From: Fibrobacteraceae bacterium
Lineage (GTDB): Bacteria; Fibrobacterota; Fibrobacteria; Fibrobacterales; Fibrobacteraceae
Direction: 5' to 3'
NCBI GenBank assembly: GCA_017625775.1
Contig: JAGAKE010000002.1
Coordinates: 1 to 64,000, forward strand
DNA length: 64,000 nt
Below the pieces are notes generated by a model, which saw only the letters and a program-made list of their open reading frames with translations, was not told the DNA's origin and made no database searches. Positions 9,959 to 18,444 of the stretch are shown piece by piece. The position numbers and the translations under genes are program-made. Each line of letters opens with the position of its first letter. Within the stretch, counting starts at the first letter, position 1.

Positions 9959-10195
9959 GATTATCTCCTTTCAAAACTTTGTTACTTTTTACAATCATAG
10001 CATTTTTTAGTTCAAATTACAGCATTGATGTTCAAAAAAATGATGAGCTATAGATTTTATGAAACAGAAGGTGTTGTAAATAATATTTTACATCTATATA
10101 TTACTTATAGTAAATATTTTTAATCAAGGCAGAAATTTTCTAAATTTGGAAAATGGCGTAAAAAATGCCACTTAATTTTTGTTTTGTAAGGATGA

Positions 10196-12082
10196 ATGTC
10201 TATGGAATTGACAAAATCGCAGGAACGTCGGCTTTCTTTCGTGGCAAGCCTTCTTAGCTTAAACCCGAATGATCCTACGGACCGGATTAAGGCCTTGAGG
10301 CATCTAAACTTAGATGAAAATGCTTGTTTTCATGGATTTCAGTATTCTCAGGGGAATTTGGAATTATTCATTTTCTTAGATGAATCAACCCCATTAGAAC
10401 GCGTTTCAACTAATTTGATTCAAGATTTGAAGCAATTAAGGGTGGCTCTTTGTAGAACGAGTGAACCGAAAAATCCATTTTTTGCTTCTTTAGGTGAAGA
10501 TGCTGATCCATGGGATACTGTAAAAATCAATGCAGATGGTGATGAAGAAGATGATGACGCTCCAGCTTCTCGCCCTTATATGCAGACCATGGAAATCACC
10601 ATGCTTCGTACTCGTGCTAGTCGCGATATTACAGATTCTGAATTAGAACGAACATTGCGTGACATGCGTCGAAAATTGGCTACTTGGAAGTCAGACGTTC
10701 AAGCAAAACTTGAAATTATCGCAGAACATGACGATTTAACGAAAGAACTTCGCTCTGTTGATGATAAACTTGAAATTCAAATGGTCGAAAATCCGCTTCA
10801 CATGGTAAGTAATCATGGTGAACTTTTCTTGGGATTTTGTCCAATTCGTACCATTTACGATTACCACATGAATTTGGGAAAACGCTTGAAAACAAAGCAT
10901 AATATGGCAATTGTTTCAAGTAATATTCGTACTTATCTTGGTAATTTAACAAATACAAACGCCGCTTTGATTGATGCATTCCAAGAAATGGAACGAGAAA
11001 ATGATTCTACTGATTTCCCGTTCTTCCATAATGGTATGACTTTAACTGGGGATGACCTTCGATTAAAAGATAGAGATGGTCGAAAAATTCTACAAATTGA
11101 ACGCCCAAAAATCATTAACGGTGCTCAAAGTCTTTTCACTTATGAACAATATGCGAAAAAGAGCAAAAATCCAGTGAATCCAAATGTTTTGGTGAAAGTG
11201 GTGGTGCCTTATCCAGGAACTGATTCTTTCTTGCGTCAAGTGACAATGGCGAACAACCGCCAAAATCCAGTTTATAGTTACCATTTAAGAGCTGCAGATG
11301 ATTTGCAATTCTTTATTTGGCAACGTTATCAAGAAGAAGGCTTTACTTACGTTTATAAAGATGGTTTCCGCTTAAAAGCAAGAACTCGTAAATTAGAAGT
11401 TCGTATGCGTCCTGAATTAGCTAAAACGCTTTTTATGATGGATGCTAAAATTTCAGAAAGCAAATCTTACGATTGTATTTTTGATAAGGAAAGTCTTTAT
11501 CAGCGTTGTTTTGGAGCGTTCTTACGCGTTTCTCCGAAAAAAGAAAAAGATTTCGTTCGTAAAACTATTGTTTATACGAAAGCCTGGCAATTGCTCGTTC
11601 GTTTGCAAATTAAGGTTAGAAACATTATGCCTGGTAAAGGGGTTTCTATTGAAGCTAACGAAGATAACCCACTCACACGTATTACATGGAATGGTCGCTT
11701 AGAAGATAAATTCTTATTCCGTAGTGCTGTTCGTGATCTTGTGGTGGCTTTGGCTCTTCGCCACTGGCTTATTTATGGAAATCCAATTAAGGATTTTGAA
11801 AGCCTTGTCGAAAATGAATTGATTTTCCATGAATCTATTTTGAAATATGCTTCAAAAATTTATGGTGAACATTTGAAACCTGTTTTGGTTTCTAAATTCA
11901 AAGACAATCCAGCTTACTATGATACCATTACAACGGTTGATAAGGATTCTGGTGAATCTGTTGAACGCCGTTTGTGGAAGGGTTTTGGTAATACGGCTAC
12001 TTATGAAAAAATGCTTGATTATTTAGCTGAAAGAGACCCTGCTTGGGAAAAATGCCGTGGCGGTATAGAAGATTTCATTTAG
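10196..12082 (+). CDS. AIPR-family protein (abortive infection / phage resistance related)
   Basis: The central part matches the AIPR family (named after lactococcal AbiR-type phage-resistance proteins). It has SNIRTYLGNLTNTN (about 241), FPFFHNGMTLTGDD (about 275), IERPKIINGAQSLF (about 303), the LVKVVVP strand, and MANNRQNPVYSYHLRAADDLQ (from about 350). The first 200 residues are not recognised and include an acidic patch (DGDEEDDDA) and a charged helical region. The biochemical activity of the family is not something I can read from sequence. The gene stands alone with its own terminator between an LRR gene and his genes; no restriction, toxin-antitoxin or phage genes flank it. Two in-frame ATGs are 6 bases apart; AAGGA lies just upstream. 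Confidence 0.8.
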   Translation: MSMELTKSQERRLSFVASLLSLNPNDPTDRIKALRHLNLDENACFHGFQYSQGNLELFIFLDESTPLERVSTNLIQDLKQLRVALCRTSEPKNPFFASLGEDADPWDTVKINADGDEEDDDAPASRPYMQTMEITMLRTRASRDITDSELERTLRDMRRKLATWKSDVQAKLEIIAEHDDLTKELRSVDDKLEIQMVENPLHMVSNHGELFLGFCPIRTIYDYHMNLGKRLKTKHNMAIVSSNIRTYLGNLTNTNAALIDAFQEMERENDSTDFPFFHNGMTLTGDDLRLKDRDGRKILQIERPKIINGAQSLFTYEQYAKKSKNPVNPNVLVKVVVPYPGTDSFLRQVTMANNRQNPVYSYHLRAADDLQFFIWQRYQEEGFTYVYKDGFRLKARTRKLEVRMRPELAKTLFMMDAKISESKSYDCIFDKESLYQRCFGAFLRVSPKKEKDFVRKTIVYTKAWQLLVRLQIKVRNIMPGKGVSIEANEDNPLTRITWNGRLEDKFLFRSAVRDLVVALALRHWLIYGNPIKDFESLVENELIFHESILKYASKIYGEHLKPVLVSKFKDNPAYYDTITTVDKDSGESVERRLWKGFGNTATYEKMLDYLAERDPAWEKCRGGIEDFI

Positions 12083-12098
12083 TTTGCTGCCATTTTTG

Positions 12099-12137
12099 AA
12101 AAGGGTTCATAGGTGATACAGCCTATGAACCTTTTTT
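12099..12137 (+). terminator. Intrinsic terminator after the AIPR gene
   Basis: GGTTCATAGG and CCTATGAACC form a perfect 10-bp stem around an 8-base loop. It is extended by A-T pairs and followed by TTTTTT. It isolates the AIPR gene from the his operon. Confidence 0.85.
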
Positions 12138-12217
12138 ATAGTAAAACAGACTTTTAAAAATTTCTATGTTTTAAACAAATTTTGCTAAAACCTCAAAAAA
12201 TATAAATGAGAGGCCTT

Positions 12218-12478
12218 ATGACTTTTGAAGAAATGTATGAATTGGCTTGCAAGCGCAAGCAGGAAATGCCTGAAGGAAAGGGAACTACGGAACTTTTCCG
12301 CAAGGGACCGCATGCTATCGGAAAAAAATTGGTTGAAGAGGCTGCTGAATCGTGGATGGCCGCTCGATTTGAATCTCGAGAAGATCAGGCATTAGAACTT
12401 TCTCAGGTTTTGTATTATGTGGCTGTAATGATGGCGGAAAAGGAACTCACTTTGGAAGAGGTGTATAAGAAATTATGA
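12218..12478 (+). CDS. hisE: Phosphoribosyl-ATP pyrophosphohydrolase
   Basis: HisE hydrolyses phosphoribosyl-ATP to phosphoribosyl-AMP and PPi, the second step of histidine synthesis. The 86-residue protein has the MazG-like helical signature RKGPHAIGKKLVEEAAES and ALELSQVLYYVAVMMAEKELTLEEVY, where the Glu/Asp residues would bind Mg2+. It is a stand-alone HisE, not fused to HisI. I prefer ATG 12218 because GAGAGG lies just before it. ATG 12206 would add MRGL and would place that site inside the gene. The stop overlaps hisG (ATGA), so the first two enzymes of the pathway are coupled, in the order E then G. Confidence 0.92.
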   Translation: MTFEEMYELACKRKQEMPEGKGTTELFRKGPHAIGKKLVEEAAESWMAARFESREDQALELSQVLYYVAVMMAEKELTLEEVYKKL

Positions 12479-13314
12479 TTAAGGTCGCTCTACCTAATAA
12501 AGGAATGCTTTTTGAACCAACACAAGAATTATTGAAGGCTTGTGGATACAAGGCATCTAAGCCTTACAAAACTTTGACTCAAATTGATTCTAAAAATGGA
12601 ATTGAATTTTTCTTTTTGCGCCCAAGCGATATTCCAATGTATGTAGGCCGTGGCATTATAGATGCAGGTATTACAGGAATGGATTTTAATGCAGAAGCAA
12701 AAAGTCCGGCGGTTAAGATTTTAGATTTGCCTTTTGGGGCATCTAAAATGTGTGCAGCTGTTCCTGAAAACAGTTCCGTGCAAAGTTTAGATGATTTGAA
12801 AAACGCAACAATTGCAACAAGTTTCCCAAATATCGTGAACCATTTTTATCAAAAAGAAATGGACACGGTTGTTTTGGAAGGTGCTGTTGAAATCTCTGTC
12901 AGTCTAGGTGTCGCAGATGCAGTTGTTGATGTGGTTGAAACAGGAACAACGCTAAAACAAGCTGGCTTGCGTATTTTAGGAGAGCCTTTATTCCGTAGTA
13001 ATGCAGCTCTTTTTTGCCATCCGCAAAAACAAGAATTAGAAGAAGTCCTTACATTGGTGCGTCGCATTGAAGGAAAATTGGTCGCTCAATCTTATATGAT
13101 GATTGAGTATGATGTTCCTTCGGAATTACTTTCAAAAGCGTGCGAATTAACGCCTGGCTTAGATGCTCCAACTATTTCTAAGTTGCATGGACGTGATTGG
13201 TATGCAGTGAAAGCGATGGTTTCGCAAGAAGAAGCGAATGGTATTATGGATCAACTCTGGAAAATAGGTTGCCGTAGTATTTTGTTGTTTGCTATTAAAT
13301 CAGCTCGTATCTAA
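12475..13314 (+). CDS. hisG: ATP phosphoribosyltransferase, long (self-regulated) form
   Basis: HisG joins ATP and PRPP in the first committed step of histidine synthesis. The catalytic part has an N-terminal IKVALPNKGMLFEPT and the PRPP loop ADAVVDVVETGTTLKQAGL. The final 75 residues (YMMIEYDVPSELL, LHGRDWYAVKAMV, GCRSILLFAIKSARI) form the ACT-like C-terminal domain of the long hexameric type. Such enzymes are inhibited by histidine directly and do not need HisZ. At 279 residues its length is normal for that class. It is translationally coupled to hisE. Confidence 0.95.
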   Translation: MIKVALPNKGMLFEPTQELLKACGYKASKPYKTLTQIDSKNGIEFFFLRPSDIPMYVGRGIIDAGITGMDFNAEAKSPAVKILDLPFGASKMCAAVPENSSVQSLDDLKNATIATSFPNIVNHFYQKEMDTVVLEGAVEISVSLGVADAVVDVVETGTTLKQAGLRILGEPLFRSNAALFCHPQKQELEEVLTLVRRIEGKLVAQSYMMIEYDVPSELLSKACELTPGLDAPTISKLHGRDWYAVKAMVSQEEANGIMDQLWKIGCRSILLFAIKSARI

Positions 13315-13326
13315 TTCAAGGGAAAA

Positions 13327-14559
13327 ATGGATTCAAGCGTTTATTTAGCTCGTCAACCGATATTAGATAAAACAGGAAAACTGTTTGCATTTGAATTATT
13401 GTTTCGTGATTCGCCTGAAAAAGAAATGGCGGTTATTCGAAATAATATGTCTGCTACTGCGAATGTTTTAGAAAATGCAATTAATGGAATTGGATTGTCT
13501 GCTCTTTTAGGAACTCACAAGGGTTTTGTAAATTGCAGCAGAGAAATGCTTTTAGGGAATATTCCTAGTTTGCTAGATCCCAAGCGTTTTGTGTTAGAAA
13601 TCCTAGAAGATGTTGTGCCTGATGAATCTATTGTTTCAGCAGTTGCTGTTTTAAAATATCGCGGGTTTGAAATAGCGCTTGATGATTTTGTTTATTCAGA
13701 AGAAAATTGTAAAATTTTTGCGCCGATTTTTCCTTATCTTTCTTATGTGAAAATTGACTTAGTTAATAATTCGTTAAGCCAAAGGAAAGAAGCAGCAAGT
13801 TTCTTTAAAAATAAGGGAATCAATCTTTTAGCTGAAAAAGTAGAAACAGAATCTGTTTTTAGAGATTGCTTAGATGAAGGCTATGATTTTTTTCAGGGTT
13901 TCTTTTTTGCTCGCCCAGAAATTTTAACAGGCCAATTTGCACCGACTCAAACACAAGCCATTTTAGTTTTACTTAAGCAATTACATCAAAATTTATCTTT
14001 AGATGAATTGTGTATTTCGCTTGAAAATTATCCTGCTATTAAAGAAAGTCTTGTGCGGTATGCTGCGACAACGCATATTTTTCGAAATCCTGAAAAATTA
14101 AATATTCGTGAAATTTTAGTGTGGGTTGGATTGCGGCGAGTGCATGAATGGCTAATGTTACTCTTGTATTCTCGATCATTATTAGATGAGGATTCTAGAG
14201 ATTCCGCTTTATTTAGGAGCGTGTCGCATCGAGCTAAATTTATGGAAAATATTGCGGCTGTTTTGCCTGAACAAGATAATGCTTTTTGTGCGGAAGCGTT
14301 TTTGTTAGGTGTTTTGAGCCGCTTAGAGGCTTTGTCTAAAGTTTCTTTATCATCTGTAATGTCGGAACTTTCTATTTCAGAAAGAGTAAAATCAGCTCTT
14401 GATTATCAAGGAATGCTGGGCATAATTTTACGTTTAGCTGACGCTATGGAAAAAGATGCGCCGGCTGAAGTTTCATATTGCTTGAATCAATTGAATTTAA
14501 AATCATCTGTATTAAAACCTTGTGTAGAAAACGCATATACTTGGGCTGCTTATGCTTGA
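13327..14559 (+). CDS. EAL-HDOD signalling protein (YuxH type)
   Basis: An EAL-like phosphodiesterase domain (about 1-210) is joined to an HDOD domain (about 215-400). The EAL motif reads FELLFR, so the metal-binding Glu is kept although Ala is replaced by Leu. The other expected residues also appear: Asn in FVNCS, Glu in VLEILED, DD in ALDDF, Lys in YVKID, Glu in LAEKVET and Gln in FFQGFFFARP. Cyclic di-GMP binding or hydrolysis is therefore possible. HDOD domains usually serve as signalling scaffolds. The gene sits inside a his-recR-mla operon and its 3' end overlaps recR by 8 bases. It is a possible counterpart to the cyclase near 2 kb, but that is inference. Confidence 0.88.
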   Translation: MDSSVYLARQPILDKTGKLFAFELLFRDSPEKEMAVIRNNMSATANVLENAINGIGLSALLGTHKGFVNCSREMLLGNIPSLLDPKRFVLEILEDVVPDESIVSAVAVLKYRGFEIALDDFVYSEENCKIFAPIFPYLSYVKIDLVNNSLSQRKEAASFFKNKGINLLAEKVETESVFRDCLDEGYDFFQGFFFARPEILTGQFAPTQTQAILVLLKQLHQNLSLDELCISLENYPAIKESLVRYAATTHIFRNPEKLNIREILVWVGLRRVHEWLMLLLYSRSLLDEDSRDSALFRSVSHRAKFMENIAAVLPEQDNAFCAEAFLLGVLSRLEALSKVSLSSVMSELSISERVKSALDYQGMLGIILRLADAMEKDAPAEVSYCLNQLNLKSSVLKPCVENAYTWAAYA

Positions 14560-15145
14560 ACCATATAGCTTAGAACAATTGGTTAGTGAGTTTTCTTCTT
14601 TGCCAGGAATTGGTAAAAAGACAGCTCGTCGTTTGGCATACCATTTGTTGCAAAAGCCAAAACAAGATATGGAACGTTTTGCACTTCGATTACAAGAAGT
14701 TTCTGAAAAAGTTCACCCTTGCGTAAAATGTCGATTATATACAGAATCAGAATATTGTTCAATTTGTCTGGAACGCGAAGGAGCAAAAACAATTTGTGTC
14801 GTAGAAAAACCTTCGGATGTATTTCCTTTTGAACGCTCTGGAATTTATCATGGCTTGTATTTTGTTTTAGGAGGAGTCCTTTCTCCTTTAGATGGAATTG
14901 GACCTGAACAGTTGCATTTAGATGAATTAGTAAAACGTGTTCAAGAGGAAAATATTGAAGAATTGATTTTGGCGTTAGGCTCAAGTCCTGAAGCAGAAAG
15001 TACTATGCTTTTAATAGATCGTTTGGTTTCTAATTTGTCTGTAAAATGTACTCGACTCGCTCGAGGCATTCCTATGGGTAGTGATCTTGAATTTGTAGAT
15101 GAAATTACGATGCTTCGTGCTTTTGAAGGAAGGAACTTGTTGTAA
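14552..15145 (+). CDS. recR: Recombination mediator protein RecR
   Basis: RecR works with RecO (and RecF) to load RecA on gapped single-stranded DNA. All three parts are visible in 197 residues: a helix-hairpin-helix (FSSLPGIGKKTARRLAYHLL), a four-Cys zinc finger (CVKC and CSIC), and a Toprim domain (ICVVEKPSDVFPFE, LSPLDGIGPEQL, GIPMGSDLEFVDE). The length is standard. It overlaps the previous gene by 8 bases and the next by 1 base (TAATG). Confidence 0.96.
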   Translation: MLEPYSLEQLVSEFSSLPGIGKKTARRLAYHLLQKPKQDMERFALRLQEVSEKVHPCVKCRLYTESEYCSICLEREGAKTICVVEKPSDVFPFERSGIYHGLYFVLGGVLSPLDGIGPEQLHLDELVKRVQEENIEELILALGSSPEAESTMLLIDRLVSNLSVKCTRLARGIPMGSDLEFVDEITMLRAFEGRNLL

Positions 15146-15756
15146 TGGAAAAGAAATTGACTTCGGCTTATGCGCTACCTTCTGCAAAATTTGTAAAAAG
15201 CGCGGTGTCTTTAAAGGATTTGCCTGAAAATCGTCTGCCCCAAATAGCTTTTCTTGGGCGTTCTAATGTAGGGAAATCATCTTTGCTAAACGCTTTAACT
15301 GGAAAAAAGAATTTGGTGAAAGTTAGCGCCACTCCAGGAAAAACGCGAGAGATAAATTTTTTTGAAATCAATGAAGCTTTTTATATTGTGGATTTGCCTG
15401 GCGTTGGTTATGCTAAAGTAAGTTTTGCAAAACAAGAGCAAATGGAAAATTCTATTCGGCATTATATTGAAGGTGCAGAAGATTTACGCGGTGTAATTTA
15501 TTTGGTGGATATTCGTCATGGCGGAACTCCAATTGATTTAGAAACTGTGAATCATATTCGAAAAGCGGGTTGTCCTGTTTTGATTGTTGCTAGTAAGCGC
15601 GATAAAGTGAATCAATCTGAATTAGCAAAAAACCGAAAAATTATTCAGGATCGTTTTGGTTTAGAAACCTTGCCCATAGCAGTTAGTTCTTTGAAGAAAA
15701 CAGGTCTTGGTGAATTATGGAGTGAAATTTTAAAGGCCGTAAGTGTGGAGTTTTAA
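15145..15756 (+). CDS. ysxC: Ribosome biogenesis GTPase YsxC/YihA (EngB family)
   Basis: This is an essential-type GTPase needed for large-subunit assembly in other bacteria. GTPase motifs are G1 GRSNVGKSSLLN, G2 region TPGKT, G3 DLPGVGYA, G4 SKRDK and a G5-like AVSSLKKTG. The 203 residues match the family. It follows recR with a one-base overlap and is itself followed by mlaE with no gap, so expression is tightly linked. Confidence 0.95.
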   Translation: MEKKLTSAYALPSAKFVKSAVSLKDLPENRLPQIAFLGRSNVGKSSLLNALTGKKNLVKVSATPGKTREINFFEINEAFYIVDLPGVGYAKVSFAKQEQMENSIRHYIEGAEDLRGVIYLVDIRHGGTPIDLETVNHIRKAGCPVLIVASKRDKVNQSELAKNRKIIQDRFGLETLPIAVSSLKKTGLGELWSEILKAVSVEF

Positions 15757-16623
15757 ATGGAAAATGAAAAATCTACACTCAGCCCGATAGGCAAAATTTT
15801 TGACTGGCTTGGAAAAGCATTTTTAAAAACCACTCCGGGCAAATTATTTGCACTTTTTGTAAAAACAATTCTTTCATTTTTTTCAGCGAATCGAAATTTT
15901 CGAACAGATTTTCGTAATGTGGTTTTACAGACTTTTTTTACGGGTGTAGAAATTTTTCCGATTTTATTTGTAGTGGCATCGCTTTTTGGAACGGTTGTTA
16001 TTGTAGAAACTATGTCCATTATGAGCAAAGTAGGTTTTGCTAATGTTGTTGGTAATGTTTTAGTGGTTACGGTTGTGCGAGAATTAGGGCCTATTTTTAC
16101 GGCATTCTTAATTGCTGGTAGAAGTGGTTCTGCTTTAGCAACTATGATTGGAAACATGCAAATCAACTCAGAAATAGACGCGCTTTCTTCAATGGGAATA
16201 AGTCCTATTCGTTATTTAGTGATGCCTTCTTTGTTAGGCGGCGTTATAGCGGTTTTCATTATGAGTATTTGCTTTTGCGTTTCTTCTTTAGGAATGGGAT
16301 ATTTGATTTCTAAAATATTTGTGATGGTAGCTGGTCAAACAATGAATGTTCAGTTAACTTGGAATTATTTGTACACCTCTTTAGTAGACGCTTTGACTTT
16401 TACTGATTTTGTTATGATAGTTTTAAAACCATTGGTTTTTGGAATAATCATTGTTATTAATGCGTGTTATCAAGGCTTACGAGTCGAACGCGATTTTAGA
16501 AATTTACCAAAAGCAACTTCTCGCTCGGTAATTTTTTCTTTTCTTTATATAGTAATTGCAGACGCCATGTTATCGGTGTTCTTCATTTTCCAATACCTTG
16601 GAGAAATTTCTAAGATTATTTAA
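15757..16623 (+). CDS. mlaE: MlaE-family lipid ABC transporter permease
   Basis: This is the inner-membrane permease of a phospholipid/outer-membrane asymmetry (Mla-type) ABC transporter. It has an interfacial N-terminal helix, five or six membrane segments and the family segment VVRELGPIFTAFLIAGRSGSALATMIGNMQ with its conserved ELGP and GR residues. The 288 residues are slightly longer than E. coli MlaE. It starts directly after ysxC and is followed by mlaF one base later. Confidence 0.93.
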   Translation: MENEKSTLSPIGKIFDWLGKAFLKTTPGKLFALFVKTILSFFSANRNFRTDFRNVVLQTFFTGVEIFPILFVVASLFGTVVIVETMSIMSKVGFANVVGNVLVVTVVRELGPIFTAFLIAGRSGSALATMIGNMQINSEIDALSSMGISPIRYLVMPSLLGGVIAVFIMSICFCVSSLGMGYLISKIFVMVAGQTMNVQLTWNYLYTSLVDALTFTDFVMIVLKPLVFGIIIVINACYQGLRVERDFRNLPKATSRSVIFSFLYIVIADAMLSVFFIFQYLGEISKII

Positions 16624-16624
16624 T

Positions 16625-17458
16625 ATGGCTGAAGCGTTACGGATAGAAAATTTGAATTTTAGCATTTACGAAAATGTGCGGACTCCAGCCGCTAAGGGTG
16701 GTGTTATTTCTAAAGTATTTGGAAATATTTTTCGTTCTTCCTCTTTAACGCATCGTCAAATTTTGAAAGACATTAATATGTCTCTTCATCCAGGCGAAAC
16801 GGTTTGTATTGGCGGGCCTTCAGGACAAGGAAAAAGTTTATTACTTCGCCTAATTGCTGGCTTAGAAAAACCAGATTCCGGTTCACTTTTTTACTTTGGC
16901 GAATACATTCCTCGAGAAAAACATTCTGCTCTTCAAATTGCATTAAGGCAAGTTGGGCTAGTGCTGCAAAATGGAGCGCTGATTTCAAATTTGACTGTTC
17001 GTGACAATGTAGCTCTCCCACTCCGCTATCACCGCCGGGGCTCAGAAAAAGAAATCGCTGAAAAGGTTGGAATGGCTTTAGATTTAATGCGCGTAAGTTC
17101 AGTGGCCTCTAATTTTCCGCACACTTTGAGTGCTGGTATGTTAAAGCGAGTTGCTATTGCGCGCTCTTGGGTTATGGATCCGAAACTTCTCTTGATGGAC
17201 GAACCAACGGCTGGACTTGATAATTATAATCGTCGAAATTTGCTGCCTCTTATCGATAATATGCGTAGTTTGTTCCAAACAACGATTGTGATTGTAACAC
17301 ATGATTTGCGAATGGCAGACGAATTAGACTCAAATTTGATTTTTCTTCATGACAAAACATTAACGGAACCTCACTCTTTTGATTATTGGATGCAATCAAA
17401 AGAAGTTTTTGCAGTTCAACTATTTCGCGATTTGCAAAAGCGAGATGGTTTGTATTAA
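16625..17458 (+). CDS. mlaF: MlaF-family lipid ABC transporter ATPase
   Basis: This is the ATPase of the Mla-type lipid transporter. It has Walker A GPSGQGKS, Q-loop LVLQNG, signature LSAGMLKR (in place of the usual LSGGM), Walker B LLLMDEPTAGLD and switch His VTHDL. An insertion of about 30 residues between the first strand and the rest (residues 18-45) is longer than in E. coli MlaF. I chose ATG 16625, one base after the mlaE stop; an in-frame ATG at 16556 would overlap mlaE by 68 bases and adds no recognisable domain. Confidence 0.93.
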   Translation: MAEALRIENLNFSIYENVRTPAAKGGVISKVFGNIFRSSSLTHRQILKDINMSLHPGETVCIGGPSGQGKSLLLRLIAGLEKPDSGSLFYFGEYIPREKHSALQIALRQVGLVLQNGALISNLTVRDNVALPLRYHRRGSEKEIAEKVGMALDLMRVSSVASNFPHTLSAGMLKRVAIARSWVMDPKLLLMDEPTAGLDNYNRRNLLPLIDNMRSLFQTTIVIVTHDLRMADELDSNLIFLHDKTLTEPHSFDYWMQSKEVFAVQLFRDLQKRDGLY

Positions 17459-17487
17459 GCAATTATTTTATATATCTTTGTAGAATC

Positions 17488-18444
17488 ATGCGGCCGATTA
17501 AACATATAAACTGGATGGATCTTTCTGGATTGCTTGTAGGAGCGTTTCTCATGTTCGCTCTAATGGTCGTTGGTATTGTTTTGTATGTTAAATTATTTAA
17601 TTCCGGAATGATTGGCGTTGAGGAGTATAAATTACATAGTCATTTCGAAAAAGCACTCGGTTTGAGCGAAGGAACTAAGGTTCAAATTAGTGGTGTAGAT
17701 GTGGGTAAAATTTCAGCTATTCGCCTTGAATCTAATGGAGTATGGTTAGAATTAACTCTTCAAAAGAAATATCAAAATTGGGTAACTGATAGCTCTACGG
17801 TATTTGCAATTCGCGACCAAAACGTAATTTCTTCTCGCGTAGTAAATATCGATGTTTCGCGGCGCGGTAGAGTCCTTGAAGATGGCGATTCAATTAAAGC
17901 TGGGCAGGCACAAGATTTGGAAACCGTATTAGAAACGGCTAATGAATTGTTGGTCCGTGTTGGTGATTTGGTTGATGTTGTAGATACTATCGTTACTTTT
18001 GTGATGGATACTAGTACAACACTTGGTGCTTTACTTGGTTCTAAAACATTTTACTCTACGATTAGTACGCAGCTTACCCGTTTAGATGATATTACTAGAA
18101 CTGGTTCACACTTGCTTTATTCGTTGGATGGGCGCTTACCAGTTTTGTTAGATAAAACAGATACTTTGGTTGGTGATGTTCAAACAGTGGTCACCGGCGT
18201 AAAAGATTTACCAATGCAGTTAAACGGAATCTTTAATTCTATGGATGGTTTGTTTACTCGAATGGATACGCTTGTCACAAATTTTGACGGAGTAGCCTCT
18301 TCGCTTTCTGGATTTATTGAAGTTGGGGAAAAAACACTTGATGGCGCTGATGAAATGGTGGAAGGCCTTTCTAATATGTGGATTATTCGCCGTTCAATTC
18401 CGCAAAAGGATTCTGTTCCATTTACGGTGGAGGCGTTATGGTAA
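17488..18444 (+). CDS. mlaD: MlaD-like MCE-domain lipid-binding protein
   Basis: This is the periplasmic substrate-binding component, anchored by one N-terminal membrane helix (about 10-35: LSGLLVGAFLMFALMVVGIVLYV). An MCE domain follows (about 45-125; FEKALGLSEGTKVQISGVDVGKI and INVIS-like strands). After it comes a long helical region up to residue 318 in which Leu, Asp and Thr recur, much longer than in E. coli MlaD. Such tails can form a tunnel towards the outer membrane in other MCE proteins; that role here is inference. I chose ATG 17488 from the MRPIKHINW start; an earlier ATG at 17386 lies within mlaF. Confidence 0.92.
   Translation: MRPIKHINWMDLSGLLVGAFLMFALMVVGIVLYVKLFNSGMIGVEEYKLHSHFEKALGLSEGTKVQISGVDVGKISAIRLESNGVWLELTLQKKYQNWVTDSSTVFAIRDQNVISSRVVNIDVSRRGRVLEDGDSIKAGQAQDLETVLETANELLVRVGDLVDVVDTIVTFVMDTSTTLGALLGSKTFYSTISTQLTRLDDITRTGSHLLYSLDGRLPVLLDKTDTLVGDVQTVVTGVKDLPMQLNGIFNSMDGLFTRMDTLVTNFDGVASSLSGFIEVGEKTLDGADEMVEGLSNMWIIRRSIPQKDSVPFTVEALW

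Noticed and set aside
10196..12082. Phage-defence island
   Set aside because: Only the AIPR gene points that way; its neighbours (LRR protein, his operon) are not defence or mobile genes.
16556..16624. Upstream ATG for mlaF
   Set aside because: The added 23 residues lie within mlaE and have no similarity to the family; ATG 16625 is one base after the mlaE stop.
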